From W1P20-047 sp045118335 (lineage in GTDB: Bacteria; Actinomycetota; Coriobacteriia; Coriobacteriales; Eggerthellaceae): 64,000 nucleotides of DNA. The stretch covers positions 1-64,000 of the forward strand of contig JBGUXY010000052.1 of assembly GCA_045118335.1 (NCBI GenBank), given 5' to 3'. The position numbers and the translations under genes were made by a program. Below, piece by piece: positions 1 to 8,902 of the stretch (its first letter is position 1; the number at the start of each line of letters is the position of its first letter). The notes below the pieces were generated by a model. That model did no database searches. It was not told the DNA's origin and was given only the letters and a program-made list of their open reading frames with translations.

Positions 1-99
1 ACGTTCGTCAGATAACGCTTTGGCCAAAGGATCGTTTGAAACGTGTTTCGACCACGCATCAAGGATGTAGTCCGTCTGGTCAAGGAACGTAAGATCCAT
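1..99 (-). CDS. N-terminal end of an unidentified protein (partial)
   Basis: Only the first 33 codons lie in the window; the gene runs off the left edge. The ATG (complement of 97-99) follows a strong GAGGAGG ribosome site at a 5-nt spacing, so the start is well supported. The protein begins MDLTFLDQTDYILDAW and continues with a polar helix-like stretch. The pattern is reminiscent of the N-terminus of adenylate-forming (AMP-binding) enzymes, which often open with a short phrase about a trapped substrate helix before the first core motif, but 33 residues cannot prove it. It lies 241 bp downstream of the gene at 341-1360 on the same strand and may be co-transcribed with it. Confidence 0.6.
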   Translation of the reverse strand, partial: MDLTFLDQTDYILDAWSKHVSNDPLAKALSDER

Positions 100-340
100 A
101 GTCGCCTCCTCGCATAGTCCCGATTTAAAAGAGTTCGTTTGGCAATTGCGCCACGTCGTTGCTGCAACGATCGGCTAACAGCTGCATCTTTGCTGCCACT
201 GTATACAATAGTAGCGGTTTTCCCATCTTCGCGCACATTTCTGTGCTTCACGACGCCGAGGGGTATACAGCGCATCGCCTTGTTCACACCAGACCCCAGC
301 GCATTGGTGGCGCCATATACGCCAAGGTGGCGTAGCGTGG

Positions 341-1360
341 TCAGTCTTCGATATCCCCAGCCATGCACATGAGATAGAACTTTGCAGGACTTGGCTGGCA
401 AGCGGAAAACTTTACCTTGGCATAGTTCAAGCGGACCATCAACGCCAACCTACCCTCCGTCCCATCTTCGCGCTCATAGCCCACGTGGCGTGCGAAGGAG
501 GCACCAGCTATCAACTTCCAGCGATCATCTGCCAAACCCCAGTTCTGAAGCGTCTGCATGAGCCTCGCTCCGTATCCAGTCTCCATGCATGCGCGTGCTT
601 GGCGTGGTTTCGTCTCGTTGAATGAGAGCGAAAGCCCGAACATGTCCCCAAAGGTGCCATCGGGCATGATGTCGAACTGGAAGTCGACGGCAGGTGCAAG
701 CTGCATGAACTCCGAGCAACGGGCAAGCATCGTATCATCGAAAGCCGTGAAACCGATTTGACGAAAACGCCTGCCCAGATGCGCTGAGTCATCCGCGCAA
801 TGCTCAAGCTCGGCTTCGCTTAGATAGCCCCCGATTCGCATGGGAGTTCCCGCACGACCTGCAAACAGCCCTACGTAAGCCGATGGCCATCCCTCGGGCA
901 TGTTGTAGGCAGCATCTAGATAAGATTGCGTGCGAGCCGACTCGCCGATGCTTTCCATGAACGGAGCGACCAGCTCCATGCGCATGCGATGTTGCAGGTA
1001 AACACCTGCGGTCTCGGTTTCGCCGGCCGAAAGATCCAGCTCGAATCCGCAGCTCACCGTGTTGTCAGGTTCGCACACGCCAGCGAACCAGTCGAACATC
1101 GCCTGATGGCCAAAACCCGCTCCAGGAGCAAACCTCTCGCCAGGTTCCACGAAATCATGCCCAGAGAGCAAATCGAACCCTGGCTTTCCCAGAAGCGGAA
1201 ATTCCAGGTAAGCAGTCGGATAACCGCTGCCAATGAGCGTGCGCGCGTAGGCGTCATGAGACAACTCGAAGCAATCCCCAAACAGAGCTTCGCCTCGTCC
1301 ATCGCCAGCTGCTATCGTATACAGTGCATCAAATGCCTGCAACTGCGTGGGTTTTTCCAT
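341..1360 (-). CDS. Conserved-looking protein of unknown function (339 aa)
   Basis: I do not recognise this protein. The chosen ATG at 1358-1360 gives MEKPTQLQAFDALYTIAAGDG; a GGAG lies 10 nt upstream, whereas the upstream in-frame ATG at 1402 has no ribosome site. It has no signal peptide or membrane segment and is acidic overall, with several Cys and aromatic residues. The C-terminal third (DDRWKLIAGASFARHV, then LMVRLNYAKVKF and PAKFYLMC) reads as alternating beta strands, suggesting a compact cytosolic enzyme or binding domain. It sits just upstream of the partial gene at 1-99. No catalytic motif could be named, so no function is assigned. Confidence 0.75.
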   Translation of the reverse strand: MEKPTQLQAFDALYTIAAGDGRGEALFGDCFELSHDAYARTLIGSGYPTAYLEFPLLGKPGFDLLSGHDFVEPGERFAPGAGFGHQAMFDWFAGVCEPDNTVSCGFELDLSAGETETAGVYLQHRMRMELVAPFMESIGESARTQSYLDAAYNMPEGWPSAYVGLFAGRAGTPMRIGGYLSEAELEHCADDSAHLGRRFRQIGFTAFDDTMLARCSEFMQLAPAVDFQFDIMPDGTFGDMFGLSLSFNETKPRQARACMETGYGARLMQTLQNWGLADDRWKLIAGASFARHVGYEREDGTEGRLALMVRLNYAKVKFSACQPSPAKFYLMCMAGDIED

Positions 1361-1507
1361 GCAAATCAATCTCCAAATCCGCTTCCTTGGGCATGCGGAC
1401 ATCTTTGTGTTTTCTCCAGTGACTTCGCTTAAGCGATCAGTAGCTAAACCTTGATAACGGTCCTATCGGACATCGCGGCCTTTGCGGATAGATTCGCGGG
1501 TGCTTTC

Positions 1508-2989
1508 CTAGTACCAAAGCTCTTCTATTGCTGCTAAACCGGCATCGGCGCCGGTTGCCCAGGCGCCTTCGGTGCAGGCGATGAGGAACAGGTACTCGCC
1601 TGCTAGATGCAAGCCCTTCACGTCGTTGAAGTGGTTCTTCAGCAGGTCCTGGATGGCTACGTACTGCCCCGGCTTTTCGAGGTTCACGGCGCGATCGTAG
1701 CGGATGCTGTGCACGAACACCGGATCGTCTGGCACGTCTGGGAAAAACTTCTGGACTTCCTTTATTACGGCGCGGTCGCGTTCGTCGTCGGTCATGGCAT
1801 CGAGCTCTTCGTCATGCCAGCCAGCGGTGAATGCATGCAGCACGCTTGTCCCAGGCGGGTTGTTCTTCAGACAGCCGTTTTCGTCGAAGACCGTGGTGAG
1901 GATGGAGTTTTCGCTTCCCGGGATGAACACGGCCAGGAAGTCGGGAGGTGTGACACCCTCCTCGACGCCGATGATGTAGTTCCACGAGGCACTGTATTTG
2001 CACGTGGCAAGTGGCTCGGCCATGGCAGAAGGCAAATCGGGTGCTATCTCGAGTGCAGTTTCCGCATCCACGGCCATGATGACCTGATCAGACTCGATAA
2101 AGCCATCCTCCGCCTCGACGCCCTTGACGCAGCCTTCTTCGATGACGACCTTCTTCACGGGAGTGTTCAGCTTGCATTTTCCGCCGACTCTCTTGATGAT
2201 CTCGTCGTTGATGGAGCTCAAGCCACCGTCGATGGAGCACATGCCCTGCATCAAGCTCATGAGCGCAATTGGGTGGGCGATAGAAACCTCTTCGGCCCTG
2301 GTAAGCACCATCGTGCCCAGGAATGGGGTCAAGACGCGATCGACAATGTCTTCGCCACCATACTTGCGCCCGAACTCGGCTGTGGACATCATGGACAGTT
2401 CGGCCAGCGAGCTGAAATCGTGGTTTTCGTCAATCCCCTTCATGTACTTCATCAAGTTGGGCGCGAACTTGGCGAATTGGGGAATGATGCGCAATGGCAA
2501 ACCACGGAATCTCAGCATCTGTCCCAGATCGCCTTCCCCGCCCAGGGGGATGTAGTGCACCTTGCCCTTGTACCAGAAGCCATATACCTGGCGGTCGATG
2601 CGGTGGACCTTGTCCATCATGTCGAACTCGTTCAGGTATTCGAACGTCTTCTTCCACTGGGGCTCGGTGAAGCCGGCTCCCGTAGCATATTCGTACTCGC
2701 CTACGTGTCTGAGGCCCACACGCCCACCCAGCCGATCGCTGGCTTCGTAGAGCACGTAGTCGACACCGGCCTTCTCTAGCTCGAACGCCGCAGCAAGGCC
2801 GGCGTTGCCACCGCCCACGATCACGACGGGCTTGTCGGATGTGGGGGCTTCCCTTCTCTGCTTCGGCTCGGGCAGCTCCTCCACTTCTAAAGCCGCCCGC
2901 TTGGCCTTCGCCTTGTACGCTATCAGGCCAATCGCAGCTCCACCAACAGCCGCTCCAGCACCCAGGATCCACGGTAGTCTCTTATCCAT
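1508..2989 (-). CDS. FAD-dependent NAD(P)-binding Rossmann oxidoreductase, membrane-anchored
   Basis: A 493-aa flavoprotein of the amine-oxidase / phytoene-desaturase-like superfamily. Residues 5-25 form a glycine/alanine-rich hydrophobic segment followed by KAKAKR, so the protein is probably tethered to the membrane by its N-terminus. Residues 55-75 hold the dinucleotide motif GGGNAGLAAAFELEKAG, ending in the acidic ribose-binding strand and the GGR loop (SDRLGGRVG). The C-terminus has the FAD-closing motif LHLAGEYLFLIACTEGAWATG. The ATG at 2987-2989 follows AGGGGG. It is a paralogue of the next gene upstream (3096-4439), sharing the HPIALM/HPLALL, SASWNY/CASWRY and ACTEG segments. Substrate unknown. 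A terminator separates the two genes, so they need not be one operon. Confidence 0.85.
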   Translation of the reverse strand: MDKRLPWILGAGAAVGGAAIGLIAYKAKAKRAALEVEELPEPKQRREAPTSDKPVVIVGGGNAGLAAAFELEKAGVDYVLYEASDRLGGRVGLRHVGEYEYATGAGFTEPQWKKTFEYLNEFDMMDKVHRIDRQVYGFWYKGKVHYIPLGGEGDLGQMLRFRGLPLRIIPQFAKFAPNLMKYMKGIDENHDFSSLAELSMMSTAEFGRKYGGEDIVDRVLTPFLGTMVLTRAEEVSIAHPIALMSLMQGMCSIDGGLSSINDEIIKRVGGKCKLNTPVKKVVIEEGCVKGVEAEDGFIESDQVIMAVDAETALEIAPDLPSAMAEPLATCKYSASWNYIIGVEEGVTPPDFLAVFIPGSENSILTTVFDENGCLKNNPPGTSVLHAFTAGWHDEELDAMTDDERDRAVIKEVQKFFPDVPDDPVFVHSIRYDRAVNLEKPGQYVAIQDLLKNHFNDVKGLHLAGEYLFLIACTEGAWATGADAGLAAIEELWY

Positions 2990-3053
2990 AGCAACCCCCT
3001 CAACATGTTTCGGCAAAGACCAATACCAGCCTTGGCAGCCTTTCCCAAAAGAG

Positions 3054-3082
3054 GTGCAGCGCCCCGTTTTGAGGCGCTGCAC
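3054..3082 (-). terminator. Rho-independent terminator after the second FAD oxidoreductase
   Basis: A perfect 10-bp stem (GTGCAGCGCC paired with GGCGCTGCAC) with a 9-nt loop lies 13 bp past the stop codon of the 3096-4439 gene. In the minus-strand transcript it is followed by CTCTTTTGGG, a short U-run. Confidence 0.75.
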
Positions 3083-3095
3083 GATGAAACGATTC

Positions 3096-4439
3096 TTACT
3101 TCCCCAGCTTCTCGGCCACTTGAAGAGCGCATTGTTTGCCGGTTTTGTAACCGCCTTCGGTGCATGCCACAAGATAGCCCCACTCACCAGCGAGGTAGAG
3201 GCCCTCGGTTTCGTCCTGGTACCTGTCGAGCATGCCGTGGATGGCCCTGAACTGTCCGGGAGGCTCCAGGTTGATACCGCGCTCGTAACGCTGGCAGCTG
3301 ACGACCTTGCCCTCCGCGGCAAACGCAGGCAAGATCTCGGCGCATTCCTTGCGAACACGCGCCTCGCGCTCCTCTTCGGTCATGTTCATGAGCTCGTCTT
3401 CGTGCCAATCGACGGTGAAGACCTGCATAAGGGTGCAACCGGGCTTGCCGCAGATGTCCTGCAGGTTTTCGTCGAACATAGTCGATATGATGCGGTCCTC
3501 GTGCGTAGGCAGGAACATGAGCATGAAGTTCTCGGGCGTGATGCGCCTGTCGAACTCGAAGACGTAGCGCCAGCTTGCGCAGTAGGTTGCGGTGCTCAGG
3601 GCGTCTTTGATGTCCTGGGGCATGTCGGGAGCTATCGCAACCGCATCGACGGCGTCGGTGCAGCAGATGACGTTGTCCGTCTCGATGACCTCGCCGCCCT
3701 CGAGGCGCACGCCCACGACCTTGCTCCCCTCGAAGAGAATCTCCTCGACGCGGGTGTGGAAGCGGATGTTATCGGCAAACGTTGCGCCGAGCACGAGGTT
3801 GAGGGCCTCGTGGCTGCCCTTGATCTGCCCCATGCCGGACATGAACTTGAGCAGCGCGAGAGGATGCGCGACAGAGATCTTGTCGGGATGGCCGATGGTC
3901 ATGGCGGTGATCATGGGGCCGATGAGCATATCGAGCATTTCCTCGCCAACGTTGGTCTTGAACCATTCGGTAATGCTGTAGTCGGAAACGTCCATGAGTA
4001 TGTCAAGGTTTTGGGGGGTAAGCTCCTTCGCATCTCGCCCGAACGCCTTCAAGAACTTGACGGCTTCGGGAATGATTCCTGGAGACAAGGCTTTTAGTAC
4101 CGGCAGGGCATGCAGGGGGTTGCCGTCGTCGGCCATCCACGCGATTCCCTTGTCGTACTTGACGCCATAGACCTTCTTCTCGATGGGCCAATAAAGGTCT
4201 TTTAGTCCCAGCTCCTCGAGATATTCGAACGTGACCTCGTTGTTGGGTTCGGTGAAGACGGCACCGTTGGAGCAGTAGTGCTCGGGATTGTCGGGGTCGA
4301 AATACTCGGCGCCTGTGCGTCCGCCCAGATGCCCGCTCGCCTCGATCAAGACGAAGTCAATGCCCTTCTTGTGCAGCTGGTATCCCGCAGAGAGTCCCGC
4401 GCACCCTGCGCCGATGATGACAACTTTCTTCTGCGTCAT
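3096..4439 (-). CDS. FAD-dependent oxidoreductase, soluble paralogue
   Basis: A 447-aa protein of the same flavin amine-oxidase-like family as its neighbour, but without the membrane anchor: the start MTQKKVVIIGAGCAGLSAGY leads directly into the FAD-binding Rossmann motif (residues 6-20), and the GGR loop follows (SGHLGGRTG). The C-terminal LYLAGEWGYLVACTEGGYKTG motif closes the FAD site. The ATG at 4437-4439 follows a purine-rich GGGAAACGGGA. Members of this superfamily oxidise amines, carotenoids or porphyrinogens; nothing here fixes the substrate. Two diverged copies side by side suggest gene duplication followed by different localisation. Confidence 0.85.
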   Translation of the reverse strand: MTQKKVVIIGAGCAGLSAGYQLHKKGIDFVLIEASGHLGGRTGAEYFDPDNPEHYCSNGAVFTEPNNEVTFEYLEELGLKDLYWPIEKKVYGVKYDKGIAWMADDGNPLHALPVLKALSPGIIPEAVKFLKAFGRDAKELTPQNLDILMDVSDYSITEWFKTNVGEEMLDMLIGPMITAMTIGHPDKISVAHPLALLKFMSGMGQIKGSHEALNLVLGATFADNIRFHTRVEEILFEGSKVVGVRLEGGEVIETDNVICCTDAVDAVAIAPDMPQDIKDALSTATYCASWRYVFEFDRRITPENFMLMFLPTHEDRIISTMFDENLQDICGKPGCTLMQVFTVDWHEDELMNMTEEEREARVRKECAEILPAFAAEGKVVSCQRYERGINLEPPGQFRAIHGMLDRYQDETEGLYLAGEWGYLVACTEGGYKTGKQCALQVAEKLGK

Positions 4440-4791
4440 TCCCGTTTCCCTGTCCCCTTCTAACGGCAACCTGATCGTTGCGACTGGAACGCAGAGCAAG
4501 CGTCTTGGAAGCCGTCTTCGATAGATTTACGCTTCTTGGGATTATACGCGCCTGCCTGAATGCGGTGCTTATGCTGGTTCGATTTTCGCATCGTCAACGC
4601 AAACGCGAAAACCAAAAAACCCATCAGCTGATACAGGCGTTACGCGCAAATGCGCTAAAACGCATATTGCTTTGGCGAGACGCAACTTGACATACCTTGG
4701 CCGCGCTCAAGATCGTTTCTTGGCCATAAGCATGCTTCTATAGCATGTTTTCCGCCATCCTCAACGTAACTTCAAGGGGAAGGAGACGTCC
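4440..4791. other. Intergenic region, divergent promoters likely
   Basis: Gap of 352 bp between the minus-strand FAD gene and a small plus-strand ORF. It is AT-richer than its surroundings. A TTGACA hexamer occurs at 4687-4692, but the matching -10 is poor. No RNA gene or repeat was seen. Confidence 0.4.
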
Positions 4792-4956
4792 ATGAAAACT
4801 CATAGCCTGAAGACCTGCGACTTCGGTTTTCACGACATTACCGCGCAAGTGGAGGTGGATGTGCGTGAAAGCGGCTACTTCTGTGAGTTCGACGGCCCAC
4901 GCCACCGCAAATTCCACGTCCAACTGGTCGATTGCACCACGCACGCTTCTCGCTAA
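4792..4956 (+). CDS. Small protein, 54 aa, unknown
   Basis: A short open frame starting MKTHSLKTCDFGFHDITAQV and ending HASR-stop. A strong GGAAGGAG ribosome site lies at good distance before the ATG, and the composition (alternating hydrophobic and charged residues, two internal Cys and several His) is protein-like. It has no signal peptide or membrane segment. It is preceded by a TTGACA-like hexamer about 100 bp upstream and followed after 225 bp by the methyltransferase gene in the same direction. Function unknown. The alternative, that it is chance, is weakened by the ribosome site but cannot be excluded without homologues. Confidence 0.5.
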   Translation: MKTHSLKTCDFGFHDITAQVEVDVRESGYFCEFDGPRHRKFHVQLVDCTTHASR

Positions 4957-5181
4957 CACAATGCGCTCTCCATCCAGCCCAAAGGGGCTCTGTGGTATGC
5001 TACGTAAAACGCGCAGGGCATGGGGCCTTGCACAACCAACCATCCAAGGGGATGTCTTTTTGGTCATTGTTCTTTAGTGAACGCTAACCGAAGAAAAGTG
5101 ATGATAGCACACGAGGTGCCTTATAGGTTTGCGTTCTGAATCCCCTATCTGCCCAAGATTCCGACAGAACAGGACATTACC

Positions 5182-5898
5182 ATGAACTTCCCGAAAACCA
5201 ATTCGTTCCCAAAATCAATCTCGCTCGAACGGAGCATGGGGCCCAACCCGTTGAAGCTTTGCGAGGAGTTACTCGATTGTGCTGATATACCATCCGGCTC
5301 CATCGTTTTAGACCTCGGCAGTGGTGCAGGACTCACAAGCGCTCTCATGGCACGCGAGTACGGATTCACCGTGCATGCAGCAGACCTTTGGAGCGAGCCA
5401 GGTGACAACATGCGCTTCTTCGAAAGCATCGGGCTTTCGAACCATCAAGTCATACCATTGAAGGCAGATGCGCATGCGCTCCCCTACGCAACCGACTTCT
5501 TCGACGCCGTGGTAAGCGTGGATTCCTATAACTATTTCGGACGCGACCCCGAGTATTTGGAAACGTGCTTGCTGCCGTTCGTCAAACGCGGTGGCACGCT
5601 GCTGTTCGCCATTCCCGGCATGGTGCGAGATTGCCATGACAATCCGCCCGCATGCCTGCTTGCATCGTGGACGCCCGAACAGCTGGATTACATGCACGAC
5701 ATGGACTGGTGGCATAGCGTCATCAAGCGAGCAGAAGGCATCGAAATAGTCGATATGCATGAAATGACCTGCACGAACCAAGCATGGGCTGACTGGCTCG
5801 AATGCGACAACGAATACGCCCGAGGCGATCGCGCCGCCATCGAGGCTGGTGCGCTTGAGCACCTGAACACGATCGCAGTCCTGCTGCAAAAGCTCTAG
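5182..5898 (+). CDS. Class I SAM-dependent methyltransferase
   Basis: A 238-aa cytosolic protein with the class I methyltransferase core. Motif I, VLDLGSGAG, is at residues 42-50; the acidic residue ending strand 2 is in HAADLW; motif II/III (ADAHALPYATDFFDAVVSVDSYNYF) and the motif around KRGGTLLFAIPG follow in order. This arrangement resembles small-molecule or UbiE/COQ5-like Methyltransf_11 enzymes. The C-terminus (residues 165-238) is Trp-rich and probably determines substrate, which is unknown. The ATG is preceded by AGGA at a 7-nt spacing. A strong inverted repeat follows the stop codon. Confidence 0.85.
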   Translation: MNFPKTNSFPKSISLERSMGPNPLKLCEELLDCADIPSGSIVLDLGSGAGLTSALMAREYGFTVHAADLWSEPGDNMRFFESIGLSNHQVIPLKADAHALPYATDFFDAVVSVDSYNYFGRDPEYLETCLLPFVKRGGTLLFAIPGMVRDCHDNPPACLLASWTPEQLDYMHDMDWWHSVIKRAEGIEIVDMHEMTCTNQAWADWLECDNEYARGDRAAIEAGALEHLNTIAVLLQKL

Positions 5899-5912
5899 AC
5901 TCTGAAACGAAC

Positions 5913-5941
5913 GGGCGGCTCCCATCAGTCGGGAGCCGCCC
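5913..5941 (+). terminator. Stem-loop after methyltransferase gene
   Basis: Perfect 11-bp GC-rich stem (GGGCGGCTCCC / GGGAGCCGCCC) with a 7-nt loop, 14 bp past the stop codon. No T-run follows on the plus strand, so it may act as a weak or bidirectional terminator. Confidence 0.55.
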
Positions 5942-6046
5942 AAGCCATAGCCGGGTTTTCAGATGTATCATCCAATCAACCCGAATGATTCGCCAAAGAT
6001 GCCAATTGCTTCACCAAGATAACGGCATCATTTTTTCAACGTGGAA

Positions 6047-6706
6047 TCAGTAGCTCTTTATGGGAGCCACGAAATAATCCTTGCAGGACAAGACGCCGTT
6101 GTCGATACCCGCCAGCACGTCTTCTTCGGTGACTCCTTCACGCACGCCAACATACCTGCCATCGTCAAGCTCTATCTCATCGTCGTAGCGCCAGACCCAT
6201 TTCCCGTCCTTCCACACGGCCATGGTGTGCCACTCGTTGAAAAGAATGTCGCCGTCAGCGTAATCGCCGATGAGGGTCAACCCATAGACCGCATCTTCGG
6301 TAGAAGGTAGGCCGATGTCGTACGGTGACACCTCCTTGCAGCTCGTGACCTGTTGTATTTCTGGGTAGTTCACGTATCCGGCGATGCCGCCGTTTAGATA
6401 GGTCACATCTGCCACGATCTTGTAGAAACGGCCATCGACGAGCTCCTTTTCCGTATATACGCCAACGGAATAGCATCCGTCGACCGTCACGGTCTCGCCG
6501 TCGATTTGGAACACATACAGCTCGGCACCGTAGACTTCTTCGGTGAACATCTGGTCGGTGGTGCCGTCGTCGATTTCCACGACTTCATCCTCTCCGTCTA
6601 TGACCGGCCCACCCCCCGATAAGATAGCGCCGCCTGCATTCGAGCAGCTTGCCGCGAAGAGCAATGCAAAGACGGCGCATAGCACCGCCATAACGATGCG
6701 CTTCAT
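6047..6706 (-). CDS. Lipoprotein of unknown function (219 aa)
   Basis: The N-terminus MKRIVMAVLCAVFALLFAAS-C is a lipoprotein signal with the lipobox Cys at residue 21, so the mature protein is expected to be anchored to the outer face of the membrane. The remainder is acidic and rich in Tyr, Val and Asp, with an apparent beta-strand pattern; the C-terminal part contains WKDGKWVWRYDDEIELDDG. The start is very clear, with AAGGAGGAG just upstream of the ATG at 6704-6706. No enzymatic motif was found. It is transcribed towards the methyltransferase terminator and away from mscS, 92 bp downstream of mscS on the same strand. Confidence 0.8.
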   Translation of the reverse strand: MKRIVMAVLCAVFALLFAASCSNAGGAILSGGGPVIDGEDEVVEIDDGTTDQMFTEEVYGAELYVFQIDGETVTVDGCYSVGVYTEKELVDGRFYKIVADVTYLNGGIAGYVNYPEIQQVTSCKEVSPYDIGLPSTEDAVYGLTLIGDYADGDILFNEWHTMAVWKDGKWVWRYDDEIELDDGRYVGVREGVTEEDVLAGIDNGVLSCKDYFVAPIKSY

Positions 6707-6798
6707 AGGAACTCCTCCTTACCGAACCTGCAACCACCATGGAGCCGCCGACATCTTACACTGCGAAAGAACTGTGGGGCTCATCCATGCCCCATCTG

Positions 6799-7602
6799 CT
6801 ATTCTTCTGACTTCAGCTCTGCGACTAAGTCGCACGCGTTATTGCGCGTGAAGGGCGCTATCGCGCGAAGGGCGGCATCGCGAGCTTCTCGAGCCTGGTC
6901 TACGCTTTCCAACACGAAACGCATCTTCGCCCAGACGCCGTATTCGCCAATCTGGGTCACGAGCATCCAGGGGTCTTTCACCACTGGATATCCTTGCAGT
7001 GCTTCTTTCGCCGCAGCCTCGACGTGTCGGAGCACATCGTCCACTTCCCTTCCGTCGGTGTTGAGCACGACCACCGTCGACACCAAAAACTCGGGCTTGA
7101 CCTGCTGCACCACCGAAGCGTTTATCACGGAGTTGGGGACTATGTGCACGACATTCTCGTAGTCCTTCAGCACGGTATGACGCCAGTTGAGGTCTTGGAC
7201 TATTCCCTCCACTCCGTTCACCAAAACATGGTCGCCGGGTTTCACGATGCGCATCAGCGTCACCTGCAGTCCACCTATGAAGTTCTTGATGGTGTCCTGC
7301 AGGCCCAAAGATAGCGCCACGCCGCCGATTCCCAGAGCAGCTAGAAGCGCGTTCACGTCCACGCCAAAGCACGACGAGAGCATGACGCACAGACCAATAG
7401 CCCACACGCTAATGCGCCCGATATTCACTAGAATGCTACTGGACGGCAGTGGCGCGCCATCCGATTGCATAATGCGCTTGATCAGCTTGGTCAGAATATG
7501 CGCAATGACTGCGGTGATTGCCAAGATGAAAACTGCAATGATGATGTCCCGCAATCCACCTCCTGTAATGAATCCTTGCACAGATTCGATGTTCGCGTCC
7601 AA
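6799..7602 (-). CDS. mscS: Small-conductance mechanosensitive channel, MscS family
   Basis: A 267-aa membrane protein matching the usual MscS length. The N-terminus carries three hydrophobic segments (about residues 15-35, 50-70 and 80-105); the third is the glycine/alanine-rich pore helix LNALLAALGIGGVALSLGLQDT. The cytoplasmic beta domain follows with the family motif PGDHVLVNGVEGIVQDL and then HIVPNSVI. MscS channels open under membrane tension to release solutes in osmotic downshock. The start is a TTG (7600-7602) placed 6 nt after GGAGG; no ATG in that region has a comparable ribosome site. Confidence 0.93.
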   Translation of the reverse strand: MDANIESVQGFITGGGLRDIIIAVFILAITAVIAHILTKLIKRIMQSDGAPLPSSSILVNIGRISVWAIGLCVMLSSCFGVDVNALLAALGIGGVALSLGLQDTIKNFIGGLQVTLMRIVKPGDHVLVNGVEGIVQDLNWRHTVLKDYENVVHIVPNSVINASVVQQVKPEFLVSTVVVLNTDGREVDDVLRHVEAAAKEALQGYPVVKDPWMLVTQIGEYGVWAKMRFVLESVDQAREARDAALRAIAPFTRNNACDLVAELKSEE

Positions 7603-7910
7603 TACCTACCTCCATGCTCCGTTTCCAGCAACCACGTGAACTCTCACATGCATCCCTTTTCCTTTTCGAATTCAGCGTGAACAAACATCATACTATCAAT
7701 AACGCCTATTACTTGTTTTATACACCAGAAAGGCTGGCAAACCCCCTCTCTTCTGACAATGGGAATCTTAAATAAATGCATTCGATAACAAACGACTATA
7801 CGTTTCGTTGACCCACCTTTTGCATTCCTTTAGACTTGCCCCAGGCAAGCAAACACTCATTTCACTTGCGCCACTTTACGAAGCAAGAGACGATGCACGA
7901 GGTTGAGCCC
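7603..7910. other. Intergenic divergent region
   Basis: AT-rich gap of 308 bp between divergently transcribed mscS and the zinc-ribbon gene pair. It must contain both promoters, but no hexamer pair convinced me. The in-frame TTG at 7836 and ATG at 7893 precede the chosen start of the next gene. Confidence 0.35.
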
Positions 7911-8885
7911 ATGGGTTTCAGGAAGAAGAAACTCGATTCTATGGCTCTCTACAACAGTGGCCTCATCATCTTGCGCCCAGAGCAGCTTTATCGCTTTGTG
8001 CAGCTTTACGTTTTCTCAGATGTTGATCACGACCTTCTCGTCAAGCGCATAAAAGCATGCCTGCCTCAAAACGTTGATATTTCCACATTGATTGCTTCCT
8101 CGGAAGAGGTTTTCTTCTCAGCGCAGTCATGGGATGCGAAGCTCGTTTTCATGGGATCGAAGAACAGACAGCAGGCATTCGAATTCTGGTTTACCGACCC
8201 GAAATCAAGTTCCGACCTGCAAGCTTTGTTGCTCATGAATGTCTTGCAAACTGCCGTTGAAAAAGCAATACTTCTCTCTGATGCTCAAGCCCAAGTGGAA
8301 TCTGCGCGAGCCACGTCTACCGCTCGCTTCTTCGAGATAGGTTCAGGCGGTAAAGACGATAAGACGCTGTTCAAATTATTTGAATTGCATGATATCAGCC
8401 CATCTTCCATAGTCATTAGAGCACTCGAAGTGGGTGCGAGCACAATTTCCAGTCTTTACGACGGCGCACAGACGCAGCTCTTCAACGAATCGATACGCAA
8501 CTCTGGGGCAATGCGCGGATTGCTTCTGACGCATTATGAGAACACGCCGGCTATGCCTCACAGTCTGAGATCCAAGGTGGCATATCTTTCTGCACTCTCG
8601 CCAAAGACTCCTCTATATCCTTCTAAGGCGCCTCATGCGCAGGTTTCCGCCACGATTCCTCAGCGTGAACAGGCATGCACCGCTGTTGAAGCCAATTGCC
8701 AAACGCAAATCAGTACGTGTCCGAACAACATCCAAGCACCTACTTCGCCAACAATGACCAATCAGGGAAGAGCGAATCCGTTTGGTATAATCAATAACAC
8801 GCATCAAACGGCCTTTTGCCAATACTGCGGTGCGCCCACTGTAGTGCATGCACGGTTCTGTTCAAGATGCGGCGCGGTATTATAG
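7911..8885 (+). CDS. Protein with C-terminal zinc ribbon, unknown function
   Basis: A protein of about 324 aa. The chosen ATG at 7911 (MGFRKKKLDSMALYNSG) follows GAGG at 8 nt; earlier in-frame starts at 7836 and 7893 are possible. The main body has mixed alpha/beta character with no motif I can name. A low-complexity Pro/Thr/Gln linker (about residues 225-295) leads to a C-terminal zinc ribbon with Cys 303, 306, 317 and 320 (two CxxC knuckles). It is followed 17 bp later by another zinc-ribbon gene in the same direction, probably co-transcribed. Zinc-ribbon tails of this type often mediate protein contacts; any role here is inference. Confidence 0.7.
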   Translation: MGFRKKKLDSMALYNSGLIILRPEQLYRFVQLYVFSDVDHDLLVKRIKACLPQNVDISTLIASSEEVFFSAQSWDAKLVFMGSKNRQQAFEFWFTDPKSSSDLQALLLMNVLQTAVEKAILLSDAQAQVESARATSTARFFEIGSGGKDDKTLFKLFELHDISPSSIVIRALEVGASTISSLYDGAQTQLFNESIRNSGAMRGLLLTHYENTPAMPHSLRSKVAYLSALSPKTPLYPSKAPHAQVSATIPQREQACTAVEANCQTQISTCPNNIQAPTSPTMTNQGRANPFGIINNTHQTAFCQYCGAPTVVHARFCSRCGAVL

Positions 8886-8902
8886 TTGGGAAAGGGGCTC
8901 CC

